NCBI GenBank assembly: GCA_003693705.1
Contig: RBZT01000789.1
Coordinates: forward strand, 16,880 to 80,879
Length of the DNA stretch: 64,000 nucleotides
Direction: 5' to 3'
Origin: Polymyxa betae
Taxonomy: Eukaryota; Endomyxa; Phytomyxea; Plasmodiophorida; Plasmodiophoridae
Numbering within the stretch: the stretch's first letter is position 1; every line of letters starts with the position of its first letter. Shown here piece by piece: positions 1-11,437 of the stretch. The notes beneath the pieces were generated by a model. The model did not search any database and was not told the DNA's origin. It was given only the letters and a program-made list of their open reading frames with translations. Both the position numbers and the translations under genes were made by a program.

Positions 1-133
1 TTACATCGACGGAACACTAATTTGTCTGACACGATCGTAGTTCTTTTAACCCAGTACAAGCTACAACATTTCCGAATCCACAATGTAAAATTCCCAGTTA
101 AATATATTACGATCGTCTGTATTGTGCATAAGT

Positions 134-1615
134 TCAGCTACTGTATACTCCTGGAAAGATCTGACTTAGTGTTTCGGCGATATCATGGGCCGAAACGCCG
201 CGTTCCAGCATTTTCTTGCTCAGCTCGAGTTTGGCTTGAATTTCCGCTTCATTGACCTTCAGCCGCAACCGTTCAATTTCCAGTTCGCGAGCCTTCAAGC
301 TTGATGCATCTTCCTTCATCGGAATCATAGCCGGAACAGCGGCAGGAATAGGAATCGGGGTTGATGCAGAAGAAACTATCCTCATTTCGTCCAAAGACAC
401 TTGTCGGCCTGCCAGTGCCGCTTGATACTCTGATGATACTTCCTCGCCGACAGCATCATAGTCGTCCTGGCCCATGGGCGGCATGACACTACCCCGTTTA
501 CCATTTGAGCTGCGGTCTCGGCGATCTCTGATTCTTGATTTCTTGGAAGGTGGCTGAGTGCGAGGCGGCGGCGGGACCGGACGTTTTACAGTCGATCTAA
601 CCTGAGACGACGCTACCGTCTTCTCAGCTGCTGCCTTCTGCATCTTGGCCGATGACTTCTTTAAATGGGACAGCTTCCTTGCCCATATATCTTCCAGCTG
701 TGTGGCCGCTTCATAAACATCCGATTCAGGGTCGTTGAACAGTTTTGCATTGTCCCACACGAGCTGAACATCGCTTTCGAAAGCTTCAAACGATTCATAT
801 TGTTCAGCACCGAGCTTCGAGTGTATAGTGCCCAAATCCATCGGAGTCTTGACGATCTGTGGATATTCGGGAATCTCTAAGACAACCCAATCAACAGGGG
901 ATCGAAAAATTTCTCCATGCCGATTAGCCATTAAGCTTTCAATAACACGTTGGCAGGCCTTAATAGGAACCGGAAATGGAGTTGTTGTTGACGGTTGTGT
1001 CTCGTCAGTTTGCAGTGGTGATTGAGCAGGAGCCGGTGCCCAGGCTGGATCAACCGTCATTGACTGGGAGGCTACAGGAGCACTCGTTAGGGCAGTCAAC
1101 CGAGCGAACAGATCAGCACGATCAGATTCGACAACGTTGTTGGCGCCCATCTGAGCAATGTAATCGGCCTGTAATTGCTCCAGAAGCGCCTGCGCTTCTG
1201 TAGAGTCAACGCCAAGATAACGGGCGACCCCCTGGACTAGGCCGCGTTTCGCCTCGCCTGCCAGGAACGCCCTGACGTCGTGATCGTGCTGTTCTAGGTA
1301 GTCGATGATCTGGGCGTTATAGTCTGGCGGCCCCTCAGAGGTGGATGGAGATCCGACTATAGGCTGGGCGGGAGAGGACTCGACCAGCATGGGGTCGTTG
1401 GGTATAGTGATGGGGTCTAAAGGTGGCCTTTCTATAGTCTGGGCCTGTCTGGCTGTACCGATGAAATGATGGATCACCCAGAGACAACAATCGTCTGATG
1501 ATGGTCGGATACAGAGTTGGTCCGAAACGCTCTTCTCTCTATCCGCGGGTCTTACTCTCGTTGATGAAATCATCGAACATTTCTTCGTTTCATTCCAGCA
1601 ATGGCCCTGCTTCAC
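134..1615 (-). CDS. Bromodomain protein with C-terminal coiled coil
   Basis: A continuous 493-codon frame. Residues about 219-318 form a bromodomain: a ZA-loop region with YPQIVKTPMDLGTI, and the acetyl-lysine-anchoring Asn in KLFN (about residue 294). Bromodomains bind acetylated histones or other nuclear proteins, so a chromatin role is inferred. Before the domain is a Pro/Ser/Gln-rich linker. After it come a basic Lys/Arg-rich stretch that could be a nuclear localisation signal and a probable coiled coil (about 435-480, starting KARELEIERLRLKVNEAE). No second bromodomain or classical ET domain is visible, so this is not a standard BET protein. The first 75 residues look non-conserved and Cys-rich. 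Translation may really start at the Met at 1390, giving about 418 aa, or after an unseen upstream exon. Domain call firm, start uncertain. Confidence 0.85.
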   Translation of the reverse strand: MKQGHCWNETKKCSMISSTRVRPADREKSVSDQLCIRPSSDDCCLWVIHHFIGTARQAQTIERPPLDPITIPNDPMLVESSPAQPIVGSPSTSEGPPDYNAQIIDYLEQHDHDVRAFLAGEAKRGLVQGVARYLGVDSTEAQALLEQLQADYIAQMGANNVVESDRADLFARLTALTSAPVASQSMTVDPAWAPAPAQSPLQTDETQPSTTTPFPVPIKACQRVIESLMANRHGEIFRSPVDWVVLEIPEYPQIVKTPMDLGTIHSKLGAEQYESFEAFESDVQLVWDNAKLFNDPESDVYEAATQLEDIWARKLSHLKKSSAKMQKAAAEKTVASSQVRSTVKRPVPPPPRTQPPSKKSRIRDRRDRSSNGKRGSVMPPMGQDDYDAVGEEVSSEYQAALAGRQVSLDEMRIVSSASTPIPIPAAVPAMIPMKEDASSLKARELEIERLRLKVNEAEIQAKLELSKKMLERGVSAHDIAETLSQIFPGVYSS

Positions 1616-2095
1616 GTTATGTACATTGGTAGCCGCCCCGCTAGTTAATCTTTACAATCGACCCGATGCAGCTGTTGATTACAGTGGATTAGGCCTTCTT
1701 GCTTCAGATGTGGCTAGATTAGAAGGCACTTTTTATCTGGGAAACGATTGGATACAATTGGCGAGGCTGTACTCACTGTTAATAACGTCAGAGACTAGTC
1801 TAATGCTCTAACCTGAAACCCTAACAACCCCAGCAACAGCAGTATGGCTCACCGTGATTTCCTAATCACGCTTTTGCTTAGAACAGACTTTTTAGTTTGG
1901 AAAGTAAAGGGAGATTCAGCAAACGAGCGGATTAGGAAGCGTCATTAAGCGACTACTTTTTGTCGATTTCAAAAAGACTACTTGGAAGAAGGAATATTGT
2001 GGTAAACTGGTAGTACCAAAAAGTTTTTACCAAAATGCTTTTTTTCACAATTGGTTTCTATCTGGAAGAGCGGCAGATTTGGAATAAATTACAGA
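1616..2095. other. Intergenic, no gene seen
   Basis: Spacer between the 5' end of the bromodomain gene and the 3' end of the papain-like gene. It contains a single AAACCCTAAC telomere-like motif near 1815 and AT-rich sequence around 1980-2060. No convincing exon was found. Confidence 0.5.
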
Positions 2096-3449
2096 TTAAA
2101 GAGAACTCCTCGGTGAAAGCTTATCTTGCTGGAGCATCGGCAATAGAGCCAATAGTGCAGGCAGAGGATACTTCCTGATGATGGCAACGAGGATTATGAA
2201 ATAGAGAAATGTTGGAACAGGAATAGGAAGAGCTGCGAGCGTTGCTGATGACTCCAGCTGGCTTAAAGCGTGCCGAGCTCGGTCTCGGAAGACATCAGGA
2301 ACGAAACGAATAAGGGCTGCCCTGATTAAAAACGTGGCTGAATTCCAGACATCGGCATCAGCTGGGTCAATGGCATCATCTGCCTCTTCTGTAGTGGAGC
2401 AGTCAGGCAATACAACCTACATTTACAACTGACATTAGATAGAGCGAAATTTAAATACAAATCATAACTTGGCTTTTGGATAACCTTATCAATAAAAGAA
2501 AGACGAGCAAATTCGAATACTAAAATTTCGGAATCTTTCTGCAAGAGATAACATTTCTTTCAAAGTCGAAACTCATTCACCTTTTGAAGAAGGTCGGGGC
2601 GCTCTCGATGAATTCTTATGAAATCATGTATGGAGGCGGACCCGAAAGCGCCCTGATCAGCAGGAAGGCCCGATTCACGAAGATATGCACCGAACGTGGC
2701 GCTGCTCTGAGCCAGGGCCTGCATCAGTGCCTGGCTGCATATCAGGGCCCTGGTCTGATCGGCATCTTGTGAAATCGACGGCAGTCGAATGCCGAAATGA
2801 CGCTGCAGCGTCAGCCTAGCTGCAAGTTCAGCAACAAGATGAGCCACGTATTAATAAATGCTCATACCTGGCGATGAGCTCAAACACCTGCAGCAAATTG
2901 TAATCACGCCCAATAAACGACTTCAGTTTGGCAAGGAAGGCGGCACGCTCGTCGTCTGTTAGAACTGGTCGTAAAACCTAGACGAAATTGTCAAAGGCCA
3001 TGATTCAATTGAAGAATAGAAGGCCAACCAAAGGCGTCCGCGATTGGGTCAGGAAGCGTGCGGTTGGTAGTAGGCGAACTTTGTATGGACCGACATGCAG
3101 GGCATGAGTGTCGTCAACAACGGCCGCCTGGGGTCATGGGGTCAGTAATGGGGTCATGGTTGAGCTCATACTGGCACCCGACAATGTGATCATATTGATG
3201 TTTAGTGAGAGTCCGGGCGAACCGGTACAGGGCGCCCGGCGTCGAGACCAGGATCAGGTCGCCCGGGGCCAGCAACGGCAGCAGGGTCTGGTCGGCGCGC
3301 TGCTCGTCGGCCGTAAACCCATCATGATCGACAGCCAAGCTCTGTGGCGCCACGATTCGGACGACGGCATGGGTGAGGTCGTGCAGGTCCAGGTTCGGCA
3401 TGACCAACGGGGCGAGTACAAATCGGCACGGAGTGGCGTACGGCTGCAT
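2096..3449 (-). CDS. Permuted papain-fold amidase/peptidase (YiiX/C92-like, NlpC/P60 superfamily) with C-terminal TM
   Basis: Five exons join in frame (3449-3183, 3127-3029, 2977-2868, 2815-2581, 2416-2096), giving about 343 aa. The order of motifs is that of circularly permuted papain-like enzymes. PGDLILVS comes first, then YDHI carrying the candidate catalytic His, a beta segment with VVDDTHALHVGPYKVRLLP, and late in the protein ICSQAL carrying the candidate catalytic Cys. This His-before-Cys order matches bacterial YiiX/YaeF (family C92) and LRAT-type folds, which act on amide or thioester bonds of peptides or lipids. The last exon encodes a hydrophobic helix (VPTFLYFIILVAIIRKY) near the C-terminus, so membrane anchoring is inferred. 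Met at 3401 is an alternative start. Intron 1 begins GTCGGG and intron 2 GTTGGC, both weak donors. The substrate is unknown. Confidence 0.6.
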
Positions 3450-3744
3450 TGCACTCGTGAGAAAGCGACTTCTGGGCCGGTTTCCGAAGCGTTTCCGTCA
3501 TGCGTCCCATGAAGGCAGCTAAGAGATATTGTATTGAAGTTCTTAGTGAGACGACGAAAACATTTCCAAGCCAGCGCTGGTGGACGACGCCCGAACGGCG
3601 CCTGTCGGCACGAACTGATAAGGCGACGGAGAGCAGGGTTTAGGGTTGCTCGTTTTTCGACTGGTCGATTTGAGTCGAAAACGTGGAACGCCAAACAGAG
3701 TCTATTCTGCATCCACCAGAGTAGCTACAAGGTGTATGATACCG

Positions 3745-5669
3745 TCATGAGTGAGTCGAAGTTAGCGAAAAGCCGACAGAATCCGCCCAAGACGTGCCCT
3801 GAATTGCGTCGCAAACGAGATTTAATGCCGAGGGTAAAATACCGACGTTTTCGGCGATCTTCTGCAGATGGCTTAGGGCTTTGTTATCTGCTGGAAGCAA
3901 GTTCCAACGAAGGTCGATGAAACTGATCCAAACGCTTGTTGACGGTTCTATAGGGAAATTTACCGAGGTGATGCGATTAGAAGAAAGATCAAGGCGTTGG
4001 AAAGGGCGACGAAGTTGCTGAATGAGATGAGTTAATAACGGCAACGCTGCGTCACCGAGATTATTATGAGACAGGTTCAGGTCGGTAATCTGAGATGATG
4101 CGATTGTATCCATGAACGCGACCTGAGGAATGAATCCACAGCCAGATAATGAAAGTCGTTGTAAAGAGCGAAACAAGCGAAGCAATAGCGAATGTAAAAT
4201 TGGAGAGCAATCGCTACGCAGGCGATTCTGAGAGAGATCCAGGCTGCAAAGCTTGTTCGGAGTCAGATTTCCTAGTACCTAACCAATTTCAGATTATTAC
4301 AGAGCAACGAACTTTAACGGAAACCAGATCACTGCAGATGCAGGAATTACATCAGCTGAATAATCAACATCAACCGTAACATTTTCCAAATTTACAAAAT
4401 CTGTCATAATGCAGTGCAAAGAACCTTTAAGTATAAAAGATGTGTAATTCAGGCAGAATGACATGAATAACTTTTCACTAAGTTTGGAGGAGAATAATGT
4501 CATCAAATTTGGAAACAAAGAAGCGAATCCAGGGCAACCAAAACAAATGACAATACCGATTCGATATTGAGCGCAGTGATATCGCACTGATAAAGCGTAA
4601 GTTCAGTCAAATCTGGAGGAAGTCGGAATCTCCAGGCAGGGAGATTGGCCAGACGCAGCCGACGCAGCCGAGTCATAGAAGAAAGCCCATGTAACATTAC
4701 TTCATGAGTGTCTTCGAAATCCAGCGAGAGCGATACCAGATTTTGAGGTAAAGTTGCCAAGCAATTCGGTGCAGGATTCAACGTCAACGAATCCAAATGA
4801 GCAGCTTTTGACAAAGCATTCGCAAAATCGATTGGCAACATGAGCTCGATTCCCGATTCGTCCAATGTTAAAGATCGCAGCCGTGGAAGAAATCGATGTT
4901 TAAGGTTTGACAGCGAGTGATGTCGTAAAGTCGCGTTTGAGATGCGAAGCGATGAAATTTGCTGGGGAATATGATCAATCAAAGTGCAGAAAGCTTTATC
5001 GCTCAAAAGACAATCGGACAGAGATAATTGATGTAGAACAGGCAATGGATTGCACAAGTCGAGGATCTGACAGATACTTTCCAGGTGAACAGCCTTCATC
5101 CATCTGACTCGAGAATCAATGAACAACTTAAAAATTTATCGTAGTGACTTCTAAAACAAATTATAGCGATTTGCGAAAAAGTTAATCAAGCGCAAAGTAG
5201 CTTGATCTTACCGAAATTCCAAGTGGATAAGGTCTTTCAAGCTAGGCAAAAGGCGCTTTGCGGTAGGAAAGCTTGAAAGGTACTGTCCGTGAAGACAAAT
5301 GTGCAAAACTGGAATAGGCAAAATCGCCTGAAGTTCAAGTAACTTGGAAGCATTATCTTCAATAATACACGAAGCGGCTAAAGATTCAAAATAAGTGACG
5401 GCAGCCGATCTATCAGCAGAATCGTCTTTAAGAAATTCGCGCTTCAGGCGTTGACGCCAAATCTCAGAAAGAGATTCGTTATAAAGTGAGATGTGTGCAA
5501 CATCCAGGGTCCGGATTAGCGCCCCAATCGGCATTAGAGCCATCACTCCCGGGTCTAATCGAAATGCTAAAGGCAGCTTTTGAATTACAGATTCGACATT
5601 CTTGGCAGTACAGCACAACGACAGCAATGACGGTACCCTTTGCTGTCGTTTCTGTTGCAAGCAGGCCAT
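3745..5669 (-). CDS. Leucine-rich repeat protein (multi-exon)
   Basis: At least three coding blocks on the minus strand: 5669-5208, about 5126-4503 with extension toward 4300, and about 4280-3745. The first block is alpha-helical and starts at an ATG that has an in-frame stop upstream. The later blocks carry irregular leucine-rich repeats such as LHQLSLSDCLLSD, LRSLTLDESGI, LRRLRLANLP, LTELTLYQCDI, LQRLSLSGCGF and ITDLNLSHNNLGDAAL. The last repeats resemble the ribonuclease-inhibitor type. LRR solenoids bind protein partners, and no catalytic domain is visible. The 5' block could be a helical adaptor (F-box- or Zyg11-like), but no motif confirms this. The junction between blocks one and two does not resolve to a clean phase-matched intron, so a small exon may be missing. 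Confidence 0.65.
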
Positions 5670-5882
5670 GTGGATCCTCGACGACCATCAATGCGAGAAA
5701 TTGCGCTGGATGATTGATGAATCCTCAAAAAAGATCAGCTGACAATATTGAGAAATGTGCTGAAAAATACCGTAAAAAATGTTTTCACGAAAGAGAATTT
5801 TTATAAAATGCGCGCGGCCCACCTTTCAATAGGCTTGCATCTAGCGTCTGGTTGACAGTTCATTTCGTTTCCATTCGCACTC

Positions 5883-7649
5883 ATGAGCGATCCGGAATCA
5901 TCCGATCGTCGTGGGACGCGTCGGCAGCGATCCCGTTCTCGTTCCCGCTCGCCTCGGCGCCACAGCGAGGACCACCATCATGATATTCTGGTCGTGAAGG
6001 GCTTGCCGAAAACTGCTACCGAATCCATGATCAAGCGAGCATTCTCCGATTATGGAGATGTTAAGCGAATCAGCATCATCACTGATGAGGTTCAGGATGT
6101 TGACTATTATCATATATCTGCAGTCTTTCTTATCTCGGTTAGGTTACTAAGCAAAGTATCGGCGTCGCTTATGTGAAATTCTGGTCCGGCCGCGACGCCG
6201 CTTCAGCCTATGACGCCTGCAACGACGAATATAGTCATGTCTATGTCGATTCTCATAAGATATCGTCGACATGGGCCAAAAAGGACTCGTCATCATCTTC
6301 CTCTCACTACCGCTCGTCGCCCTCCATCTCGATGAGTGAGATTCAGCAGCAAATTGATTGGGCCACCGCAAACGCTCAGAAATCCCACCACGCTAATGCA
6401 CAGGGCCTGAACGGATTCGTTCTGGACCCTTCATCTGGTTACTATTATCATGCCCAATCGCAAGTCTATTACGACCCGAAATCGCAACTGTTCTACAATT
6501 GCTCAACCCAAGCGTACTATCGCTGGGATTCTAAAACCAACTCTTACGTTGCCGCTGACGTCTCGTCGTGCAATCAGAATTCATCTGTTACAACCGCCAA
6601 TCCGACTGATGCCTCCGTTGTCTTGACTGGGGCGCCTACAAGCACACAGCCCGCAGCTGCTTCGTCGATCTCGCCAAATGCATCTTTACAGCCTACACAA
6701 TCGGCAACGGCCCCGGCACAATCTACTCCATCAGTCAAGCCTTCCAGCGGCTCTGTGAAGTTCTCCATTCTGGGCAAGAAGCAGTCTAAAGATATGGATC
6801 GATGGAATCGAAAGAAGGTCGAACTAGCCGAAGAAGAATCGAAAGCAGAAGAAGCGAAAGCAGTGACGACCAAGCCTAAATCTACCAATGCAGCAGTGAT
6901 TGATTCCAACAATCATCAAGGCGGCATTCGTCCTCGTCTGTATGTATCATATGACAAGCTCGCATGCCTGCTCTGTCAGCGAAAGTTTAAGGATGAACGT
7001 CACCTGTCAAGGCATGAGTTGAGCTCTGAGCTGCATAAGCAAAACCTCAGCTTGGACGAATACGAACAAGTTCAAAGGCTTGAGAAGAGCGCCGCGTCGC
7101 TGGGCATCGAACTACAAGCCAAGACCGGTGGTCCGCCTCCTGCTAAAAAGAAACATTCGCAAGCTCCTAAACGGTCGGGTTTTCTTTCAAATGGCATTGC
7201 ATTATGTAACCTGAGTTACACAGTCCAAATGTGGCGGTGCCGCTGCCAGCCGCTGCTCCTGTTGCTGAGCCAGAACCTGAGCCTTTTAACGAGTCGAATA
7301 TCGGAAATCGACTTTTGCAATCAATGGGGTGGAAACAGGGTGAAGGCCTAGGCAAGGACGGGACCGGTATTACTGAGAACGTGACGGTATTGTTTCGCGA
7401 TTTTTACCGGCGTCAATCGGCGGCTGTTGTTGCATAGCCAGTTTGCTAAGTGGGCGATTTCTTCGCCGTCTTCAGGCTCAAATTCGGACCGAACGCGCTG
7501 GGCTGGGGTGTAATCCGACTCCGACGTCTTTCGAAATCGTCGCCGGCGACAACCAGAAAGTGATCGCTGCCAAAATCGCTAGGGCTCGCTATGAATCTGC
7601 TTCGGCTTCTGCTCTGGTGTCCCAAAGCCGGTACAATCTGCAAGTTTGA
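5883..7649 (+). CDS. RBM5/RBM10-like splicing factor (RS, RRM, OCRE, zinc finger, G-patch)
   Basis: Four exons (5883-6089, 6143-7173, 7224-7386, 7476-7649) join in phase into about 524 aa. Domains in order: an Arg/Ser-rich N-terminus (residues 11-27); an RRM (about 35-110) split by intron 1, with the RNP2-like ILVVKGLP and RNP1-like IGVAYVKF; an OCRE domain with aromatic repeats (GYYYHAQSQVYYDP, LFYNCSTQAYYRWD); a C2H2 zinc finger (CLLCQRKFKDERHLSRHELSSELH); a G-patch split by intron 3 (GNRLLQSMGWKQGEGLGKDGTG, then AQIRTERAGLG); and a short charged tail. This set is typical of RBM5/RBM10, which regulate alternative splicing in the spliceosome, with OCRE and G-patch contacting SmN/B and DHX15-type partners. 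Intron 2 begins GTCGGG and intron 1 GTTCAG. Nuclear location is inferred from the family. Confidence 0.88.
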
Positions 7650-8481
7650 TAATTGAGTTACCACGATCTCATTTTGTTCAGGCGGTAAAACGTTGTCTAT
7701 CGGGCGTCAATTCGTCAGCCATGTACGGTTTCTTTAGATTGTGATCCAGCTCGGATCATGAAGCTAAATTGTTCACGTCCTTCCATCTGCGTTTTCGTTG
7801 ATTCGGTTTTACTTGCGCAGGTCATTGCATCATCAATTCCGCTTTCTGCAGTTCTCTCTCTATTGCGATCCAGGCGCAGTTGATGTCGCATTGTGGTTCC
7901 GATCGATATGCGATAGTTAATATTTATTGTAAACGTGTATAAAATTTATCTGGTTCCATTCTGGATTGATGATATGAAATGCCATATCGAATTCTATAGT
8001 GAAGGGACAGATCTACCCTGAGCAGAATGTGGTATAAGAATCGTTGGAATTGTGCTTAAAAGAATACATTGACAGAAAATTGAACGATATTAACTAGAAC
8101 CGAAAAGCATGCAATTAGATATTCACAATTGTATTAAACAGGATGGAGGTAACCAAGGTGTGAAACACTAAAAAGCAATATCATAATCTATAAATGTAGT
8201 ACCACAGTCCATTGCGATCCTTGCTTAAGATATTATCACAGCTGTTATAGCGCGAATGGGAAATGAAACCCCGGCTTGAATGGAACGCCATCGCCCTGAA
8301 TCTGACAGATCAGCAATCCTACCAACTACATATTACCACCATCCCGAACCTGTTCAATTATCCCTTGGTGGAGATTCTCTCCATTCGAGTTGATGGTGGG
8401 TAACGCGCACCCAGCATTCGAGATCTCGGCCTTCTGCCGCTTCGTATCAAGTATCCTCAGCTGTAGCCATAATGTCAACGA
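7650..8481. other. Intergenic spacer, no gene seen
   Basis: About 830 bp between two convergent gene ends. It is AT-rich around 7920-8240. Scattered short open frames exist, but none has coding character or a recognisable motif. No tRNA cloverleaf could be drawn with confidence. Confidence 0.5.
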
Positions 8482-9435
8482 TCAGTATAGACCAGCAATA
8501 CTGCTTACATCTAGTTCCGATCCCCGACGCTTGCCACCCGAAGTCAGCGGGAACTCGTCGTAATTCCAGGAATCGAGAATGCCTTCGTCCATCATCCGCT
8601 ATAATACTGAATTAGCGAACCAGAGGAACGACATCGTCTATGGCATACCTCGACGACATTCCTGCCGAGATCGTAACAGTTGGCGTCGGCGTTCGAGGGC
8701 ATCATGAAGGCTGCCTCGTCAATCTCAAACGGCATGTAGTTATAGGCGTCATAGAACATGACATCATCGTTATTGTTCGGCATCATATTCATGTCCGGCC
8801 TGCTCGTTGAAGGCACGCCGTTGTCGCCTAAGCTGATGGCTTTCAGTTCGGGTATGACCTCCATATTCAGGTCGGGAAGGGCAGGTTTCGACAGCGGGGC
8901 GGGTACGGCGGCAATGGGAGGCGGGACGGCCGCGCTGTAATCAACGCATTGGAGAATGCTGCAGTCGGGCTCGGCGTAGAAATTGTTGATGTTGTACATC
9001 TCGTCGTCGACGATCCCGAAGGCCATCGACGTGCCTGTGTCATCCTCGCAGGTGACATCGGAGGCGATGCACGACTCGGCGTCCATGCTCCTGTCCCAGG
9101 CAGCGATTTTTTTCTTGGGCGAAAATACCGAAGATGGTGAGCCGACGCTGCCGATAGACTCGGTTGGCGATTGCGGCTGCGGAGCCATCTACACAGACAA
9201 CGATTCAGAAAGCGACGAAAACACGAAATCCGTTCGGACGTACCTGGAGCTCCGTATTGGGTTGGGGCGAGTACGTTGGCATTGGATACTGATACTGGCC
9301 CGGCCATAGGAACTGGGCGTGGGCGGCGGCCTCGGTCGGGAACGGATATAGGTCCGGGGCGCAGAGCGGGTTGATGTTTAGGTTGGCGGCTCGGGCGCCA
9401 GATAGGATAGCGGCCAAGACAATGCCGAAGGCCAT
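8482..9435 (-). CDS. Hypothetical secreted acidic protein, Asn/Met/Asp-rich
   Basis: Three exons (9435-9244, 9188-8649, 8598-8482) join in phase into about 282 aa. The chosen Met starts a hydrophobic stretch ending Ala-Arg-Ala-Ala (MAFGIVLAAILSGARAA), which looks like a signal peptide with a cleavage site. The rest is mostly low complexity: a Tyr/Pro-rich segment, a Ser/Pro segment, then an acidic region rich in Asn, Met and Asp (RPDMNMMPNNNDDVMFYDA). No domain was recognised. It lies just upstream of, and opposite to, the cluster of small secreted cysteine-rich genes. Shared regulation or function is only a guess from position. Intron 1 (GTACGT...AG) and intron 2 (GTATGC...AG) look normal. 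An intracellular transcription-regulator-like protein with a fortuitous hydrophobic start is the main alternative. Confidence 0.6.
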
Positions 9436-10030
9436 TAGTAGCAGGTGTGAGATCGTCCTGGCTGGGTTTGGATTGACAGATTTGGGGATTGCGCAGGGCT
9501 TTGGATGACGGAGACCTGATCGATCACGGCAATCGGAAGGGCCGCGCCGTCCTGTCAGTAATGACCTTTCGGGCGCAGCCCGGCCCGGATCTACTGCAAT
9601 CAGTGCAATGTGAAAAAAAGAATTTGTCGCGGCCTCCTCCATTTTGCAGCAATCAGGATCTCTTAATGACCTCTAACATTGTTAGGCTCCCGATACAGAA
9701 TTTCTTTCACCAAGCAGCTTTGTTCTACGGAAACGTCTCTTCAGTTGCATTAGGTCGATGAAGACGTGCTTAGAAACATTCGAGCAAACGGCAGAGGTTA
9801 GATTGATATCGATACCGAGCTGTGGTTGTTCTGATCAAATTCGCATTCAGCTTCTTATCTCTGAACAATTCCTCTTCAGGACAAAGATTTCTAGCTCAGA
9901 TTGGCAGCCATTGTAACCATCAATCGCTCTCCGATCACGCCGTTGGTTGCCGTATTCGAGCGTTTCGATTGCCGTTCGCCGACATCGTGACCGAACCCCC
10001 GTCGTCCGAACATGACGGATTCATTCGATC
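9436..10030. other. Intergenic region between divergent secreted-protein genes
   Basis: This spacer separates the minus-strand secreted gene (start 9435) from the first cysteine-rich gene (start 10031) and must hold both promoters. Close to the latter start is TTCGCCGACATCG (about 9976). Related TCGCCGA-type words precede the second (near 10811) and fourth (near 12073) cysteine-rich genes, so a shared promoter or leader element is possible. No gene was found. Confidence 0.4.
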
Positions 10031-10453
10031 ATGTCCCGCAACCGATTCGCTCTCGGTCTGGCCCTGCTGGCCGTACTGGCCCTGGGTTCGCAACACGACC
10101 AGGACGTGCCGGATAACGACGACGTCGTCGCCGCCGAACCGGCCACGACGCCGGCGCCGTGCTCGTGCTCGGCGCCCGGCACCGGCAGCAGCCTGAAAAC
10201 GTTCGGCGGCCACGGGCCAGTATCACCGGCAGACAACGGGAAATCCTTCAGCGGACTGTCGGACGGTTATGGAGTTCACCCTCGAGGATATCATCGCTGG
10301 GGCGGCGGCGGCCCCTCTCATCTCCAGCATGGTCGATGGCGCTGTTTCCGTCGCTGTATGCGCTTCTGTTGGAATTGGTGCCGTTATAAAGGCCATTGGA
10401 GCTGGTGCCAGTATCATTGCCCATATCGATGTCAGCGATCGTGCTTCTGGTGA
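10031..10453 (+). CDS. Small secreted double-CX3C protein, copy 1 (Trp-rich type)
   Basis: An intronless 140-aa protein. Residues 1-20 form a hydrophobic signal-peptide-like start (FALGLALLAVLALGS). A low-complexity Ala/Pro/Gly middle follows. The C-terminus has two arrays of four cysteines with strict three-residue spacing: Cys 105, 109, 113, 117 (CFRRCMRFCWNWC) and Cys 126, 130, 134, 138 (CQYHCPYRCQRSC). The second array has Pro right after its second Cys. The eight cysteines could form disulfides between two short helices, like a doubled alpha-hairpinin, but that fold is inferred. The tail is cationic and aromatic, so an antimicrobial, effector or wall role is possible; none is shown. It is first of four tandem same-strand paralogues, most similar to copy 4, with only 8 residues between arrays. 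Confidence 0.75.
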   Translation: MSRNRFALGLALLAVLALGSQHDQDVPDNDDVVAAEPATTPAPCSCSAPGTGSSLKTFGGHGPVSPADNGKSFSGLSDGYGVHPRGYHRWGGGGPSHLQHGRWRCFRRCMRFCWNWCRYKGHWSWCQYHCPYRCQRSCFW

Positions 10454-10882
10454 TAGGAAGCGATCCCTTCGTCATTGTGCTTTTGCAAATCGATAATAAA
10501 TGTGTTTGATTCGGGATTCTGTTGTCATTCTGTCTCATGACAACAAAGGATGAGAAAAACGCATCCATAGTATTGTTTTATCGCGACTATTTATTAAAAA
10601 ATGTAAGCTTGTATTATACGTATTTATACTTCTTAAAAAGTATATCAAATTGGCAAAAAAATATTTTTGCGTACTGTAACATGAAAACAAATGCTCCTGT
10701 TCCTGATCCATCATCTCAAATTGGCAGTTTTTTATAGGCCCAGGTTTAGGGTTTTGCGATTTGTTCATCCGCCCTGACGATGACGCCCTTTCACAGGTGC
10801 GCCGTCCGATCGCCGAGCCTCGTGGCCGATCTGCATTCGCCGTCCTCGAATTCAACCGACCCGCAACCATCATAACACAATC

Positions 10883-11389
10883 ATGCATCTGACACGCTGT
10901 GCTCTGGTTCTCGGTCTGGTCGTCGTCGGTCTGGCCGTATTGGTCCGCGCCCAGGACGACGCCAACGTCACCGACGTGTCGCCGGCGCCATCACCGGCGC
11001 CCGGATATGCGGCGCAGTACATGCCGGGCGGAGGAGGCGGCGGCGATCGCGGCTCCGACGACGACCAACGCCACGGCGGTAAACGATGCTACAAGCGTTG
11101 TATCCGACGATGCCGGAAGTTCTGCCGGCGCAAGTTTCAGAAGGGCGGCGAACGCAGCGAACGATTCGCGTCCGATGACGACGACGATGACGACCGGCAG
11201 GACAACGATGACGACCGGAAAGGCGACGACGACCGGAAAGGCGACGACGATCAGGACGAAGGCGTAGACCGGGCCGAGTCGTTCTCGGGATCGAAGGGCG
11301 GCGGCCGATACAAGCTGTGTAAGAGGAGATTCTGCCCTCGTCACTGCCGAAAACGATGTTATCGTCAAGATCGTGATGGCGGTTACTGA
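10883..11389 (+). CDS. Small secreted double-CX3C protein, copy 2 (Asp-rich linker)
   Basis: An intronless 168-aa protein with an N-terminal signal-peptide-like segment (residues 6-23, ending VRA). Array 1 is Cys 69, 73, 77, 81 (CYKRCIRRCRKFC). Array 2 is Cys 146, 151, 155, 159 (CKRRFCPRHCRKRC), where the first spacing is four and the CP dipeptide is kept. The linker is 64 residues, very acidic, and contains short tandem repeats (DDDRKG units encoded by about 15-nt repeats). It therefore pairs strongly basic cysteine arrays with an acidic spacer, which could mask the charge or bind cations; that is inference. KFQKGGERS after array 1 matches KFKQGGDKS of copy 3, so copies 2 and 3 form the inner, closer pair. 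A TTTAGGG-type box lies about 130 bp upstream. Confidence 0.75.
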   Translation: MHLTRCALVLGLVVVGLAVLVRAQDDANVTDVSPAPSPAPGYAAQYMPGGGGGGDRGSDDDQRHGGKRCYKRCIRRCRKFCRRKFQKGGERSERFASDDDDDDDRQDNDDDRKGDDDRKGDDDQDEGVDRAESFSGSKGGGRYKLCKRRFCPRHCRKRCYRQDRDGGY

Positions 11390-11437
11390 GCGGGTCTGAG
11401 GACGCCGGTTGTGGAATAAAAAACAGAGTGGAGTCTG

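Noticed and set aside
7900-8500. tRNA-like sequence around 8270-8340
   Set aside because: Stems could not be paired into a cloverleaf and no anticodon arm was convincing.
9205-9642. Longer start for the secreted acidic protein at 9642
   Set aside because: The extra 69 residues lack coding character and would bury the signal peptide.
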